Shown in pieces: positions 1-11,790 of a DNA stretch of 64,000 bases. The notes below the pieces were generated by a model. It did not search any database. It worked only from the letters and a program-made list of their open reading frames with translations, and had not been told where the DNA came from. Origin of the DNA: Oscheius dolichura. Its lineage: Eukaryota; Nematoda; Chromadorea; Rhabditida; Rhabditidae. The stretch covers positions 6,324,001 through 6,388,000 of the forward strand of contig OW051495.1 in assembly GCA_932521035.1 (NCBI GenBank), written 5' to 3'. The position numbers and the translations under genes were made by a program. Every line of letters starts with the position of its first letter. Within the stretch, counting starts at the first letter, position 1.

Positions 1-57
1 GGGGGTTCGGGGGGCGGCAGCCCTCCGAGGCTTAGTTTTATCCGCGAAAAAACTCAC

Positions 58-478
58 CATGGTGAAGTTGAACGTTGGCCATCCTCGGAGATGATCTCCT
101 TGGTGAAGTGTTCATCAAGGACTTTGGTGGCTTCCCGAGGTTGGCGGTGGCGGCAATCATCTGCATACGGGCGGCGGTGAATGCGATGATGTTCTGCTCG
201 TTCTGATGCTCGTGCTGGTACAACTCCTCGTAGAGCTGGAGAGAACAGGATCCCCGGTTGAAATCCGCCAGGAAGTGGCTACTGAGGTTCTCCTTTTGGA
301 TGCGTACCACCTCCCTGGCCGCGCTTAATAGCACGGTAGCGTGCTTCAGCCCAGATCTTGATTGGGCCTCGGCATCCAGAAAGACGATAATCTCCGAGAA
401 TGTGACCCTAAATGACGATTCTTTACGTACTATCCATGAATCAGAGCAGCAGGCTATTTCACTGCGTATTCTGGGCAA
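58..478 (-). CDS. Partial unrecognised gene leaving the left edge
   Basis: A coding-like exon on the minus strand reads from about 478 down to a good donor (ATG|GTGAGT) at 58/57, so the gene continues beyond the window. The protein is helical and polar (RxxREVVRIQKEN, LQLYEELYQHEHQNEQN, TAARMQMIAATANLG) with no membrane segment. The open frame continues to about 38, but a more natural tail (EATKVLDEHFTKEIISEDGQ) lies in the next frame and ends exactly at the donor. The switch point is a CCC run at 134-136 (GGG in the sense strand), where one extra G would join the two frames. This points to a one-base deletion, either an assembly error or a real lesion. The upstream end is unclear; the 47-bp repeat begins at 489. 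I do not recognise the family. Confidence 0.45.
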
Positions 479-488
479 GAGACCAGCT

Positions 489-535
489 GCCCTGTACTGG
501 ACACAGGGAGGATGGCGGGGGACTCAGAGGCCCGG
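489..535 (+). repeat. 47-bp direct repeat, left copy
   Basis: Begins GCCCTGTACTGGACACAGGG and ends GGCCCGG. It matches 4085-4131 over 47 bases with one difference (G at 514, A at 4110 or 4111). The match stops abruptly on both sides. The start holds a small hairpin, CCTGT...ACAGG. It looks like a target-site duplication around the 3.5-kb segment that contains the LINE, although 47 bp is long for that. Confidence 0.8.
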
Positions 536-771
536 CGCATCGTTAGTCTTCATCGGCCAGCCTCGGTCGCCGTCGACATTTCGGTTATGATTTTTCGAAA
601 AGTCGAGAGCGTAGATCCTCCGATTCTTTACGAATTTGGTCAATCTTAGCCGTCTGAGATTCGAATTAAATTAGTACCTCTTCTCAGAGTTGACTGTCCA
701 CAAACACTAACAATTACTAACTGTTCGAGTTTCTGGTTAGAGTAAGTCGAAACAGGGAGTGGTACTAAACA

Positions 772-777
772 TTTATT
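772..777 (-). terminator. Polyadenylation signal (AATAAA, minus)
   Basis: TTTATT on the plus strand is AATAAA for the decayed minus-strand gene fragment just to its right. In one reading frame the stop TAG (778-780) abuts this signal. Confidence 0.45.
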
Positions 778-922
778 CTAGAATCCCAAACAAATTACAT
801 TCGGATCTGCGACATGGGTCTGCTTCGTGGCCGGGATGTCTGCTTGCTTGTCGTATAGTTTGATGACCATTACTCCGAAAAACAATCGTTTTTTTCTTTT
901 GGAAAGGTTGCTTACGGGGGTT

Positions 923-1378
923 TTACTTCCTGGATCGATTGTCATCTTCTCCGAAAGAATACCAGACCACCGACAAGGCAGCGCCAGCTCCTCCCATAGC
1001 GTAGACGAGAGTGCTCCAGAGATGATCCTGATGACACCGGCCAGGATCAGCTCAGGGGCTATAAATCGATTGCCTGCCTGAAAATTGTTACTATCAAAAT
1101 ATAACCGGAGGAAATACCGAGAATTTGAGCTCGTAGGTGATGTTCACCACTGCTTTTCCGAAGAAGTAGTCCGTACCAATTCGGACGAGGGCGTCATCTT
1201 TCAGTTTCAAGGCAAATCTCCTGAAGATGGTTGGGGTTTTCGGCTCAACCGCGATAACATACGGATAATCGAAGGTCAACCCTGTCCAGTCCCCATTTTG
1301 GTAGATGAGTCCTCTGGCAGCCGTGGTGGCGATGATCATATAGGCTCCAAGTGGGTGCGGCGCCCGCGGATATAAGTT
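923..1378 (-). pseudogene. 3' fragment of a membrane-protein gene
   Basis: Two exons are visible on the minus strand. The right one (about 1121-1378) encodes a lumenal-looking stretch with DWTGLTFDYPYVIAVEPK, VRIGTDYFFGKAVV and an N-glycosylation site (NIT). A 40-nt intron (gtatttcc...tttcag, about 1081-1120) follows. The second exon starts AGNRFIAPELILAGVIRII and turns hydrophobic. The continuing membrane segment (WSTLVYAMGGAGAALSVVW, then a short tail and a stop at 923-925) is in the neighbouring frame; one extra C near 1007 would join them. No 5' exons are found: to the right lie a tandem repeat and then the truncated LINE, so the gene is probably beheaded. Family not recognised. Confidence 0.45.
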
Positions 1379-1417
1379 CCTATCCTTCTCGGCGCGCGGA
1401 TATAAGTTCTTATTCTT
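1359..1417 (+). repeat. Two-copy tandem repeat (about 31 bp)
   Basis: CGCGGATATAAGTTC appears twice, in units of about 31 bp with the spacing sequence TATCCTTCTC, at the broken 5' end of the gene fragment. It lies between that fragment and the LINE and may mark a rearrangement junction. Confidence 0.6.
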
Positions 1418-1719
1418 AATTTTTTTTCCATTCAACTCTCCCATGTAACCAATACGGTATTTATCCTGTCAGTATTTTTGTTTATGGTTATTTTACCAAC
1501 ATCCTTTCCAAGCAATTGTATTAAGATTCGGAACGGATTGGCCAAGGTTCATCCAGAATCTCTCCCCCATGTGTGCAGTCCTTTGCTGTTCATCGCTTGC
1601 TTATCGGAAAGGAAATATTATGAAATAACCGAAAGTTTGCGACGAGATGCCGATCCACTGAAACCATTGCCTGCCTTCCGAAAGATGCTTGTTTCAATTT
1701 CAGAAGATAAGAATCTCAG

Positions 1720-4084
1720 TAAGCGTCCATGGTCTCCATTCCACGATCCTTCTCGTCCATCGGTCAATGTCTCCTTCGGCCAGTCTTCTCGCCCATTGCC
1801 ATTTCCGTTCTGCACAGCGTCGTCTGATGTCCGGAAGAGGGCACTTCTGGTAGAGCCATTCGTTAGTCCGGTGTTCCAGAAGGCTGACTTTCAGCATCTT
1901 CCTCATCATCCGTCGTTGTGCGATGGCCAGCTTGGAGACGTCCCTCTGTCGCAGAGCCCATGTCTCACAGCCGTAGAGGAGGGCTGGCTCGACGCAGGAA
2001 ATGTAGATCCGTCTCTTCAGCTGTACTGGGATCCTCTTGTTGGTCATCAGCTGGTGATAGCGGTTGAAGGAGTACCATCCAGCTTGTACTCGTCTCGTCA
2101 GCTCGAGCAACTCGTTCCTGTCGAAGGAGATCCTGGTTCCGAGGTAGATGAAGTTCTTCGCGTAGGCTATCTGGTGACCATCGACTTGGAGAGGCGATTC
2201 CCTTCGGTTTGTGAGGGCGAAGGTCTTCCTCTGGTTCACTTTCAGGCCTACGGTACTGCATTCGTCGGATAGGGAGTGCAGCATCTCCTGGAATTCCTGG
2301 GCAGATCGGGACATTAGGACGATGTCGTCGGCATAGCGGAGGTTGGACAGCCTGGAGCCGTTGACGTTGATGCCTTTCTGCTCCCAGTCGAGCCTTCGGA
2401 AGACACTCTCCAGGACGGCTGCGAACAGGGCTGGCGAGACAGTATCTCCTTGACGGACACTTCGTTGGATATTGATGTCGATGTTACCGCCACACGCCAT
2501 GACTTTGACTTCAGATCTTCGGTATACGACATCCAGGACTCTAATCAGCTTGGCCGGTACTCTTTGTTCGTAGAGGGCTTTCCAGACGGCGGCGTGTTCC
2601 ACGGTGTCAAAGGCCTTCTCGAAATCGATGAAGACCATGTACAGCGGCTCGTCGTACTCTTCGGCTCGTTGGATCAACTCCTTGAGGACAAGAATGTGAT
2701 CCAAGGTGGAAAAGCCTCTACGGAATTCGGCTTGGTCTGGTGGCTGATTTTCGTCTAGAGTCCTGAGCATCCGGTCTCCAAGGATGGCGGTGAAGAGCTT
2801 GTAGACTACGGACAGGAGAGAGATGGGCCGGTAGTTCTTCACATCCATCGGATCTCCTTTCTTGTAGAGAAGGGAAATGGCAGAGTCGGCAAGTCGGTCG
2901 GCGGAGTTCGTGTCGCTTCCAGAAGAGGTCGTCGGTCTTGGCGGATTGGTAGGAGGAAGGCGGGACGGGCGTCGATGCGACTTCTGAGGCCAGCTGTATT
3001 GCTTCCACCAGTGTACCGTAATTGGAGAGGTCTTGTTGTGCTGCCAGTTGTTGGATGGCAAACGAGAACAGAGGACGGTGGAGCTCCAGTTTCGGGCGTG
3101 GCTTCGTCAAACGGACTCGTCTTCCTTGGCAAGAAGGAGGCGGTGAGCAAACGTGCAGTAGAGGCGGCCGATGATGCCGACGTCTTTGAAGATGGAGGGA
3201 TGAGCACAGAGAACGAAGTCGATGGTGTTCTTCGTCTCCATATTCTTCGAGATCCATGTCCACTTCCTCGACGGTCTCTTGGCAAATCGGCTGTTCATCA
3301 GGTGGAGCTTGCTCTCGGCACAGAAGTCGGCGAGAACCTGGCCACGGTCGTTCCTCAAACCAGTTCCACATTTCCCGACGTATTCTTCTCCAGCTTGGCC
3401 TGTCTCTACCTTGGCGTTGAAGTCGCCCAGTACCAGCTTGCAGACCCTCGAGCGAAACCCCGGAAGTCGAACTCGACGAAACGACATCGGGGCCTGCAAA
3501 GCTTCGGCAACTGACTTCAAAGTTTCTTCGTAGTCAGCGTCGGTGTAGGTAGGGGCATAGACGGCAACCAGGCGCAGGAGGGCGGAAGGAGTAGTCACAT
3601 CCAGATAGGAGACGCGCTCGGACATGGGATGAAAGGAGACGGCGGAGGCCCATCTCTTGTTCACCAAGAAGACAGTCTGTCCGGCGCCGGGTAGCAGGTG
3701 GCCGGATTGTTGCAGAGTCGACGAATCATGGCCATTTCTTCTCATCTCCGTCAAGGCAACCACGTCAAAGGGCACTTCTTGAAACGCGGCTTCCAGCTCG
3801 GCAAGGCGCGCGGGGGTCCTAATGGATCTCACGTTGAGTGTCCCCAGTCGGAGTTTCAGCACGTTGGACATAGTACACTGCGCGGTTGTCCAGGCTACGA
3901 GCAGCGGAGCTTTTTACAATTGCTAGGGTGGAAGTCCAAAAAGGAACGACCGACCCAGATCAGAGCAAAAGTAAAAGTCCTTGTACCTTTCGGAATAGGT
4001 CTTCATCTTCTTTTTTGGATAGAACTATTTCAATAACATCGCCTTTCGCCATTTCCAGCTTATTTAGCCGTTGTCATTCATAAA
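1720..4084 (-). mobile_element. Decayed RTE-like non-LTR retrotransposon (LINE)
   Basis: On the minus strand an apurinic-type endonuclease domain (3107-3871; LGTLNVRSIR near the start, VLGDFNAKVE, NTIDFVLC) is followed by a reverse transcriptase (1700 to about 2910). The RT shows [37 protein letters not shown] and the catalytic RYADD box at about 2324-2338. Two frame changes (near 3115 and near 2905) break the single polyprotein, and the segment that should carry the early RT motifs between them is missing. The C-terminus stops abruptly at EWRPW near 1727, before the usual tail. Sequence from 3872 to 4084 has no long frame and is probably its 5' leader. The copy is inactive. The enclosed arrangement of EN before RT without a gag ORF fits the RTE/BovB-like clades (family knowledge). 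Confidence 0.88.
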
Positions 4085-4131
4085 GCCCTGTACTGGACAC
4101 AGGGAGGATGACGGGGGACTCAGAGGCCCGG
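4085..4131 (+). repeat. 47-bp direct repeat, right copy
   Basis: The second copy of the repeat at 489-535, same orientation, one mismatch. It lies just right of the LINE leader and just left of the 3' end of the GPCR gene. Confidence 0.8.
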
Positions 4132-4202
4132 TGACCTCTCTGGACGTCTGCCAAGATGCGTATAGTGAGGAGAGAACATGACTCGACCAATAGATAGAAA
4201 TA

Positions 4203-4208
4203 TTTATT
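4203..4208 (-). terminator. Polyadenylation signal of the peptide-type GPCR
   Basis: TTTATT on plus is AATAAA on minus, about 140 nt past the receptor stop codon at 4351-4353. Confidence 0.6.
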
Positions 4209-4350
4209 CAGATTTGTGAGTGAACCCGTGATCCGTCTGGATATATTCGCCTGGCTATCACAAGAATTGATCTCCCGGCTCGTAGGCCGTCGTCGAGACT
4301 ACAGCGTTGAATGCCCGAGTATAGTCGAATTTTGATCCCTAGAAATCTCT

Positions 4351-5843
4351 CTAAACGAGGTTGTTGTCCACGGAACGAACCGACCCATCCGCCCGGAGCC
4401 CCGTTAGCGGCTTGCCCTTTCGGTCGTATCGTCTCCAACACTGTTGGATGGCTCCTCGGAACTGCGGGTTGAACCAGGAGTAGATAACGGGGTTGGCGAC
4501 GGCCGACATCATGGCGGATACGTGGCAGAAGGCAAAGATCTGACGGGAGAAGATTGCTGTTGTTCAGGAAGGGCGACATACAACCGAGAACCAGGGCGTC
4601 ATGGTGAATGTTGACATATCCCGATATAGATTAATGAGGTTCAGTGGGATCCAGGCCAGGATGAAACCAACAACCATCGCTATCATCATCCTGGAAAGAG
4701 GAGTCTTGCCCCTCCTCTAAAAGGTCAAACCTATTGGCTCGGTTCTTCCTGCTAACAAGTTTCTGCTCGTTCTCGGCCAACAGGGCATGGCATCTCCGTC
4801 TCTGGACCTGTCGATCCATTACTCGGGAGATCATCGTGTAGCAGATGGTGGAGATGACCGCGGGGATGCCGAACTGCAGCAGGAGGACTGTAATGCCGTA
4901 GACTCGCCTTTGGTTAGACCGTCCCAGAAGCTCGTTGTAATCTGGCCTGAACCATTCTCTTTCTAACCCATATACCAAAACAAATCTCACCAAGATTCCT
5001 CGCAGAATTCTCCACAGATGTCCGGGTACTTGATTTCCTTCGAAAACAGACCCGTCGGCAGGGCGAGGGAGTAGCCGAGGACCCAGATACCGATGACAAT
5101 TACCACTGCCCGATTGTAGGATATCATCTAAAGAACGTCTACCTTTATCTGCCCCCCATGGCTCGTACCTCTCGGCTGGGCTTGGCTATGAGGAGACAGC
5201 GGTCGATGGCTATCATCGTCAACGTGAAGCTCGAGACAAAAATGCTCCCTCCCTGAAAACATTAAGACATTCTACTCGTCTCGGCGATGTTTCCTGATCG
5301 GAAGTGTGTCTGGCCGCTATGGTTTTATGCTCGGGAGGTGACACTGATGAGAGTGACTTTTAGATGTTTTAGAGTGAGAGGGTTCATTAGGGAGTAGACA
5401 GGTGCGGGGGAGACTACGCAATACGGAGGGTACTGTAGGGGGAAAGGGGGCTCACCTGGAAGATACCGATGAGTTTACAAAACATCGACGGGAATATCCA
5501 ATTCCTGACGAAGATTGTGACGGCCGTGATGGGGAGACTGGTCATACACATCAGGAGATCGGACACAGCTAGACAGCCGATAAAAACACTTCGGACATTC
5601 AGGGAGATCTGGAGACGAGTTATAGAAGATCAAAAAGGGAACGGACCTGGTTGAAGGCGACCACGTAGAGGACCATCGTGTTGCCGGCAAAGGCGGCGAT
5701 CCACACGAGGCTGTACAGGGCGATGAAGAGGATCTAAACAAGGGGTTCCCTCCTTTTTCTTCTTTTTTTACCTGGATGGCGGGGAGGTCGACGTTCTCTG
5801 TGGAGTATTCCTGTATGGTGGTGCAGTTGTCGACGGAATTCAT
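4351..5843 (-). CDS. Rhodopsin-family peptide (NPY/RFamide-like) GPCR
   Basis: I read eight exons with introns of about 40-50 nt except one longer one near 5255-5455. The product is about 345 residues with seven membrane segments. The N-terminus has a sequon (DNCT). TM1 carries GNTMVLYVV and TM2 has CLAVSDLLM. TM3 ends in IAIDRCLLIAKP, so the usual DRY box is DRC. TM4 is VIVIGIWVLGYSLALP, TM5 FGIPAVISTICYTMI, TM6 GFILAWIPLNLINLY and TM7 NPVIYSWFNPQFR, the NPxxY plus W-F-N ending typical of NPY/tachykinin/RFamide receptors. The cytoplasmic tail is about 35 residues. An alternative start ten bases upstream (MFQR) exists; the AG just before the chosen ATG could be a splice or trans-splice acceptor. 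It should signal through a G protein at the plasma membrane; the ligand cannot be told from sequence. Confidence 0.9.
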
Positions 5844-5855
5844 CCTCTGAAACAT

Positions 5856-8800
5856 TCATTGTTTGACCAGAAAGAGCCAGAGAAGCGATCAAAAAGCGGG
5901 GAAGAGTAGGAGAGGCGGATGTGGCCTCGCTGGTTGCAAAAGGCTGTTCAGAGACCCGTAAGGAGGGAAATTATTTATGGAAAACACTCATTTATGACAT
6001 CCCCCGAGAAGGTGGCCCGGGTGATTTCACTAGCCGAAGTAAATATAGAAGCCCGGGAGGACGGCAGAGCGAAAAGCCTCTTTGTAATCTCTGGCCAGAT
6101 CAGGGAGCCTTCCTCGGAGAGGCGGCAGTTCGGGTGTACTGGTCAATTTGAGGGGAGGAACAGTCAGGAGATGAGACGGGGGGGATAGGAAAAACAAGAC
6201 GAAGGATGTGTTGTGCAGTTCAGAGAGGATAAATCACTTTATCCTCCCCTCTCGATGAACAGGAAGGAATCCGCTGTCTACGCCGGCCACGCTTCACTTC
6301 CCCTGGCTAATACTGTTGGTGTCGAAAATAAACAACAATCTCCATTCAAAAGGGAATAAAATTGACGTGTCGGACAAGTGGTACCCTCTAGGAGTCAGAG
6401 AACATAAAAAAAGTAAGTTTCTCTTCAATTTTTGTAGCCCGAATGATGATGTTTTCGGGGTTGACAAGAGTCTGCGAACGGAAAACAAAATAGTGTAATT
6501 GCCAGCAATTCAAGTGGAAATCAGAGAGGCTGTAACCAAAGAGTTTTGTTTTCCGGGGAAGCCCCGTTTCCAGGAGGGGGAACCAACTGATAAGAAACCT
6601 TTGGATAGGCCTTTGCTCTCCGAACCCCGATCCCCCTTTTGCAGAGAATTTCATCTAATAAAAAAGGGACTCGGGGGTCGGGTTAAAGTCAACAGAGAAG
6701 GTGAACTCTATTTTGAGGGCTCATCGAATTACCAAAATGATATTCTCGACATCTGGAAATTCGAGTCATCGGCGTTCTTTACCCCGACCTGGACCCCGCT
6801 GGTGCAGAGGAAAGGGGAACATTTTATTAGGGAGTGGACCAAACATTGGAGGACCCCATTCAAGAGGGAGAGGAACCCCTTCAGGGGCCGGGGGAGATCA
6901 GAATCTTCCCGCTTAAAATGATTCCAGCGGATCTTGGGATTAAAAGGAGAGTGACATCTGTCACCCAGTGGAGTGGACGAATTCCCGAGGCGTCGCCTGT
7001 TGATGTGCTTATTTTTGAAAGAGAAGAAGACGTGACTGAGAGAATAAACAAACAGGGTTCAGGGGGTATTCAAAAAGGACTAATTTTAAAGGGATTCACC
7101 AGATAAAAGAGCGCTGATCAACTGGAATAAATCACTTGGGCATGTGTGGATAATAAAAACAAAGAGGGGAGAAGAAGAACAGCTGGGGGACTCATCGGGG
7201 CATCTAGGCCCTAGGGGGATGATTGACAGTTCCTTCCTATATAGGATGTCTGGAGGAGACAACAATAAGGAGAGGGAGAACGTTGGATTAGTTCTATTTA
7301 AGAAAAGAGGAGATTAGCCGATCCACCTTCAGGGCAAAGTGACCAAACGCCATCCTCCCCGTCCCCCTATGAAGGAGGGAACATTCCATTTTGGGGAGGA
7401 GAACCGCCGTTCGGGGGAGGACAAGATAATATGGAAGGGAATATGGAGACCTCCTTTTTATTCGAATGTCAGTTGGACAAAGAGAAGGGAAGGATTCAGC
7501 TGGGACCAAAGAGGGGAAAGAGGAGACTGCGAGGGAGAACGCTCTTCCCGAAAAGGGGAGCCAGCCGACGGTGACGACTGCTTACCACAGGTCGGAATCA
7601 TTTCGACGACTAATTTTGTCCGAAAAATGGTTATTGCAAAACATAACCTAATGGTCACCACTAATGCAATTTTCGTGGAAAAAGAAAAGGGGCTTACATC
7701 CGGGTATTAGCATCTAAAAATGACATTACTCGGCTCGAGGTAAGTGAGATTTGATTCCGACACCGTAGCCGCTAACTGACGGCAAACGGGGGGAAGATGC
7801 AATTAGGAAATGCCCCGCTTCCTGGAGAGGAGTCGAGTAAAATGTCAGAGATGGCTACATCCGGCCCCCTTCTGTACTGTGTCTGCCTCTGATTCAGCTC
7901 GTCCTCTTTTGTGAGGCTGTCCCCTTTTGAATAGAGAATGAACTGAGGATGAACTGAAGGGGGAGGACAAGGTAAGGTGTGCCCCTCCTGATTGACGGTG
8001 AGGGGGCGGCGGCCGACCATCTATCACAGACCACTTCCGATGTCCACGATTTTGATGATTTGGAGATGGCCATTAGCCGAGACAGGAAATTTTAAAATAT
8101 TATGTTAAGAGGGAGGATGGCTATTTTAAGCACGTGGGGTGGTGACAAAATGGAGGTGGCCCCTCAAACGGATACCCCCGAGGGACGGGGCCTGACCAAA
8201 GACAAAAGGTTCCCTTTGGTATCTTATTATAAGCGAGAGTGTTTGTCTATGAGAAATAGCTCAAAGATGGAGAGAAACAAACATATTTTTCTACCATTAC
8301 TCAAAGAAATTAAAGAGAGAGTCCTTGTGGCCGGCCGACTAGGGGAACAGAAGAAACGGAGCCGCGGGGAGACGGAGGAATGAAAGGATTATTTTGGAAG
8401 GAACCGCTGCCTATTTTAAAGGGGCCGGTTGTTTTTGTGTTTAGCGGCTATTATGAAGTCCCCTTTGTAGGGGAGAACTGCCTTTTACCTTCCCGACGGG
8501 CCGCTAGCCGACCAGAGAGCTCTGATCCCTTGGAGGACTGTAACAGAAGAACAGCTGGTCGTGCTGGTAAAATGGTTTGTCCAGCCGGCTGTAGAATAAC
8601 ATGTAAATCGATAGGCCATCAGAGGGAAACTACAACAAGCCACCCACACACCGGCATCGGTCGGTCTCCCCTTCAAATGAAAATGAAATCTGTGAAATAA
8701 TAAACGGCGCCGAGTTATTGAATTTGATGGCGATAGTCTCGAGCAGAAACCGGGGAGGAAGGGATCAGAACTGGGGAAAAGGAAGATAAAAAAAATAGAA

Positions 8801-11790
8801 AAATGTAGTTGGGAAGTGAATTTAACGACAGATGTCACTCCAGCTGAACCCTCATTATGGGCCAAGTCTCGTAGGCAAAAAAAGAAAAACGGAAGTGAAT
8901 ATGGAGGTGGTCTTAATAGGCCCCGAGTCTAGTCAGAATGTCAATTTTGGGTCGAGAAATTACGAGGAGGCGACTAGAGGATAAAGAGTACAACTGGACA
9001 GTGTAGAAGAGGGGGAGACACCTCCTCCAAAGAAAAAGAAAAGAAGAAACTTTTGATTGCTCTTATGAGGAGAGGGGGAGAGATTCCAGAAGCCAATTAC
9101 AGGAGCCATAGAGCCAGAAGACGAAGAATCACCGAGACCAGGAAATGCCACAATTACCATTAACAAGCAGGCCCATTAATCCCCTTTATCATGCTCCCTC
9201 TGCAACCATTCTACCACCCATCAAACGGCCAGAAGTGGCCACTAAAACTCGAGTAACAATTGGCCCGAGTACCCCTTCCCCCGCTCCGGGGTGGTATTGT
9301 ATTCGGCTGACTTCCTCCCCCATAATTTCTAAAATGGAAGAGTGTTCTTTGTGTTCTGCTGGAGTGGCCAGGGAGACAGATCAACAAGTAATGGATGAAA
9401 AGGAGAAAGGGATGTGGGGGAGAGATCGAGTTACGGACAGGAGGAAGAAGAGCACGAGACTCCCAGAAGAAGCATCCGAATAGTTGATGACAGGGGAGGG
9501 GGCCTCTCCAGAGGGGAGCGTGTCTCAGCAGGAGACATGACGCCGGAGAGCATCAACAACCGAGCATATTCGGGTTTGACCTAGGATCTCCTTAACCTCT
9601 CGAGATATCCCTCCCCGTGTCAACAAAAAGGTGTCTCCCCCTCTGCAGACGAGGCGAGGAAGTGGGAGCCGAAACCATGTTAAGTTTGCATGGGCTTGAC
9701 TGATCTTTGCCAAGGGAAAAAAGACGTCGACGTGGGTGGTCCACTCCCATTCGGGGAACATGATCGGCTGTCGTACGAGAGAAGGCTTCAACGGCTCAGA
9801 TTATAACCACGCTACAATAAAATTAAATGATCGGCTGTTTGTTTGACGGCGTAATAACGGGGCTAGAGATTGAAAGGGACTCCTCCAAAAGGGAGGAGGC
9901 CGTTGTTGATTCGATTCCAGATGCTAACTAGAGGAAATGCTAATTTTTGGAGGGGCCTGATGTTTTGGGAGGGGGAGGGGGATGGAGAGGGCCGGCCACC
10001 GGAGAGGGAGAGAGAGAGAGACTACCCCAATATAGTGGTGGTCCTGTTTTGATATCCGACGGGATGCAAATAAACTGGTAAGAAAAACAATATGCGCTAA
10101 GGGCAAGATGAGCACTTTTGAAACGGGCAAACAAGGTCGGCTGAACCAAAACAGAAAATACTGAACTCTGATTGAATATCAGATGGGTCTCTGGTGAGAG
10201 AGAAGGCCGAATGTCTCCTTATGCACGTCGGCTAGCTAGATAAATTTAAAGAAGTGGCTAAAGTGCATCAAGATACGAAGAAACGGGAGATATTAGTTGC
10301 ACATAGAACTGCTAGTCTGCAGAGGGCGTCTTACCGTATTCCCCGGATCGCCCTTGCCATAGTTGTAGCGGACCCTGTACTATCTTGGTGGCCTACTGGT
10401 TACCGTACACCCTTTGTTGTGCAGGTACCTCCAGCCCGCCAAAACTTAATAGCCGACTCGCCCTCTCGAACTCTTGTTGTGCCTTCAAGCAAAGAATTAT
10501 GACAAAATGTCATAGGGCGACATGGAATGGTCCGAGAGATAATAAACGTGTTGTTTCAGATCTACTCAGCCCTTCGTAAACCCGTCTCACATCACGGCCA
10601 TCCTGTTTATGAGTAGGTTTTGATTGCTTTGGGTCAAACTAATTTGCCCCTGGGCGAGAGAATAGTCCTCCTCCCAAAAACACCCACGTTTCAACTTCTT
10701 CTGCAACTTCTTCTCAAAAACACCGGAGATAGTAATTATTCGGAAGAAGATTGCAGAAAAACTGGAAGGGCTGTACTCCGGATAATGCACTGTGAGTAAA
10801 GAAACCAGGGCTTTCCTCGGGGGTAATCATTGAGCTTTAGGGCAGCCTTATAAATAGGATAAGAGAGCGGGGATCATGGGAATCTCTAGTCGAATCTCTC
10901 TAGTCTCCCCTAAAAAAAGAGAGCTACAGTAGAAGACAAACAAGAGGAGACTACGTGGAGGGAGTTAAAAGTTGGCCTGAACCTACTTAAAAATTCGCGT
11001 TTTCTATTCTTTAAGCGGCTTGTTAGCGGGAGGATGAATTGATGATTGCTCTCTAGGAACTCTGGGATTGACCTCACCGAGGAGGAGAAGAATACATATA
11101 TAGACATATTGGGGAGGACGGCTGTTTTGTTCGTCTGTTTAAATACAAGGAAGGAGTGGAGGAAGTCAAGAGCCAGGAGAAATGAGCCGAGGAGCGCAGT
11201 GGTTGAAAAAGTTCGATAATTGCTACGGCGCCAATCATAAATATGGAAGAGCTTAGTGTAAGAAAAGGAAGAGGGGATCAAGACGGGGAGGACGACGGAG
11301 ACTGTTGAAGGTGGCCCGGGGGGACTCGGCTATGCACATGTCTGGGCTACATGGCAGGGGTAATATTCTGATTGAGGATGTCTCCCCTTGAATATTCGAC
11401 ACACGGAATAATAAGACTTCTTGATTGTTGGCAGACAGCAATAATCCATCTGCGAGATGGTCCCGCAGATGCCGCCACATAACAACCGGGGGCGACTAAC
11501 CGCTGCCCGGGACAAGAGGGGGTGGAGGTGACCGTATGTCGACCACCACCTCTCTCAGAAATGCAGTAAACCTTGGACCCTCTGGTTGAATGATCAGGGT
11601 CATAACTCGAGGGACGGATAATTATTGTTTCTATGCATTTGGACCCTAGCTGGCTGGCTTTTATCCTAATGAAATCTAGACTCCCATTTCGGAGAAAAAG
11701 AGACACCTTCTTGGAAATAATTCAATCTCTGAGTATTTATATAGCCCGTTCAGGTTGACTATCATAAAATAGGGGGAGGGGGTCGTCGGA
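5856..11790. other. 5.9-kb stretch without a gene
   Basis: No exon with coding character was found on either strand. The plus strand is strikingly purine-rich (GGGAGG, GGAGAAGG, GAGAGAGAGAGAGA near 10010), so the open frames here are compositional. It lies between the 5' end of the peptide GPCR and the 3' end of the Bicaudal-C gene and could hold the upstream control region of the receptor, but I see no specific site. Confidence 0.55.

Noticed and set aside
1478-2272. 264-codon plus-strand open frame across the LINE
   Set aside because: It is antisense to the reverse transcriptase motifs, which are unambiguous on minus.
9990-10025. GAGAGA run as a CRISPR-like or telomeric array
   Set aside because: A simple dinucleotide run in purine-rich DNA with no spacer structure; this is eukaryotic nuclear sequence.
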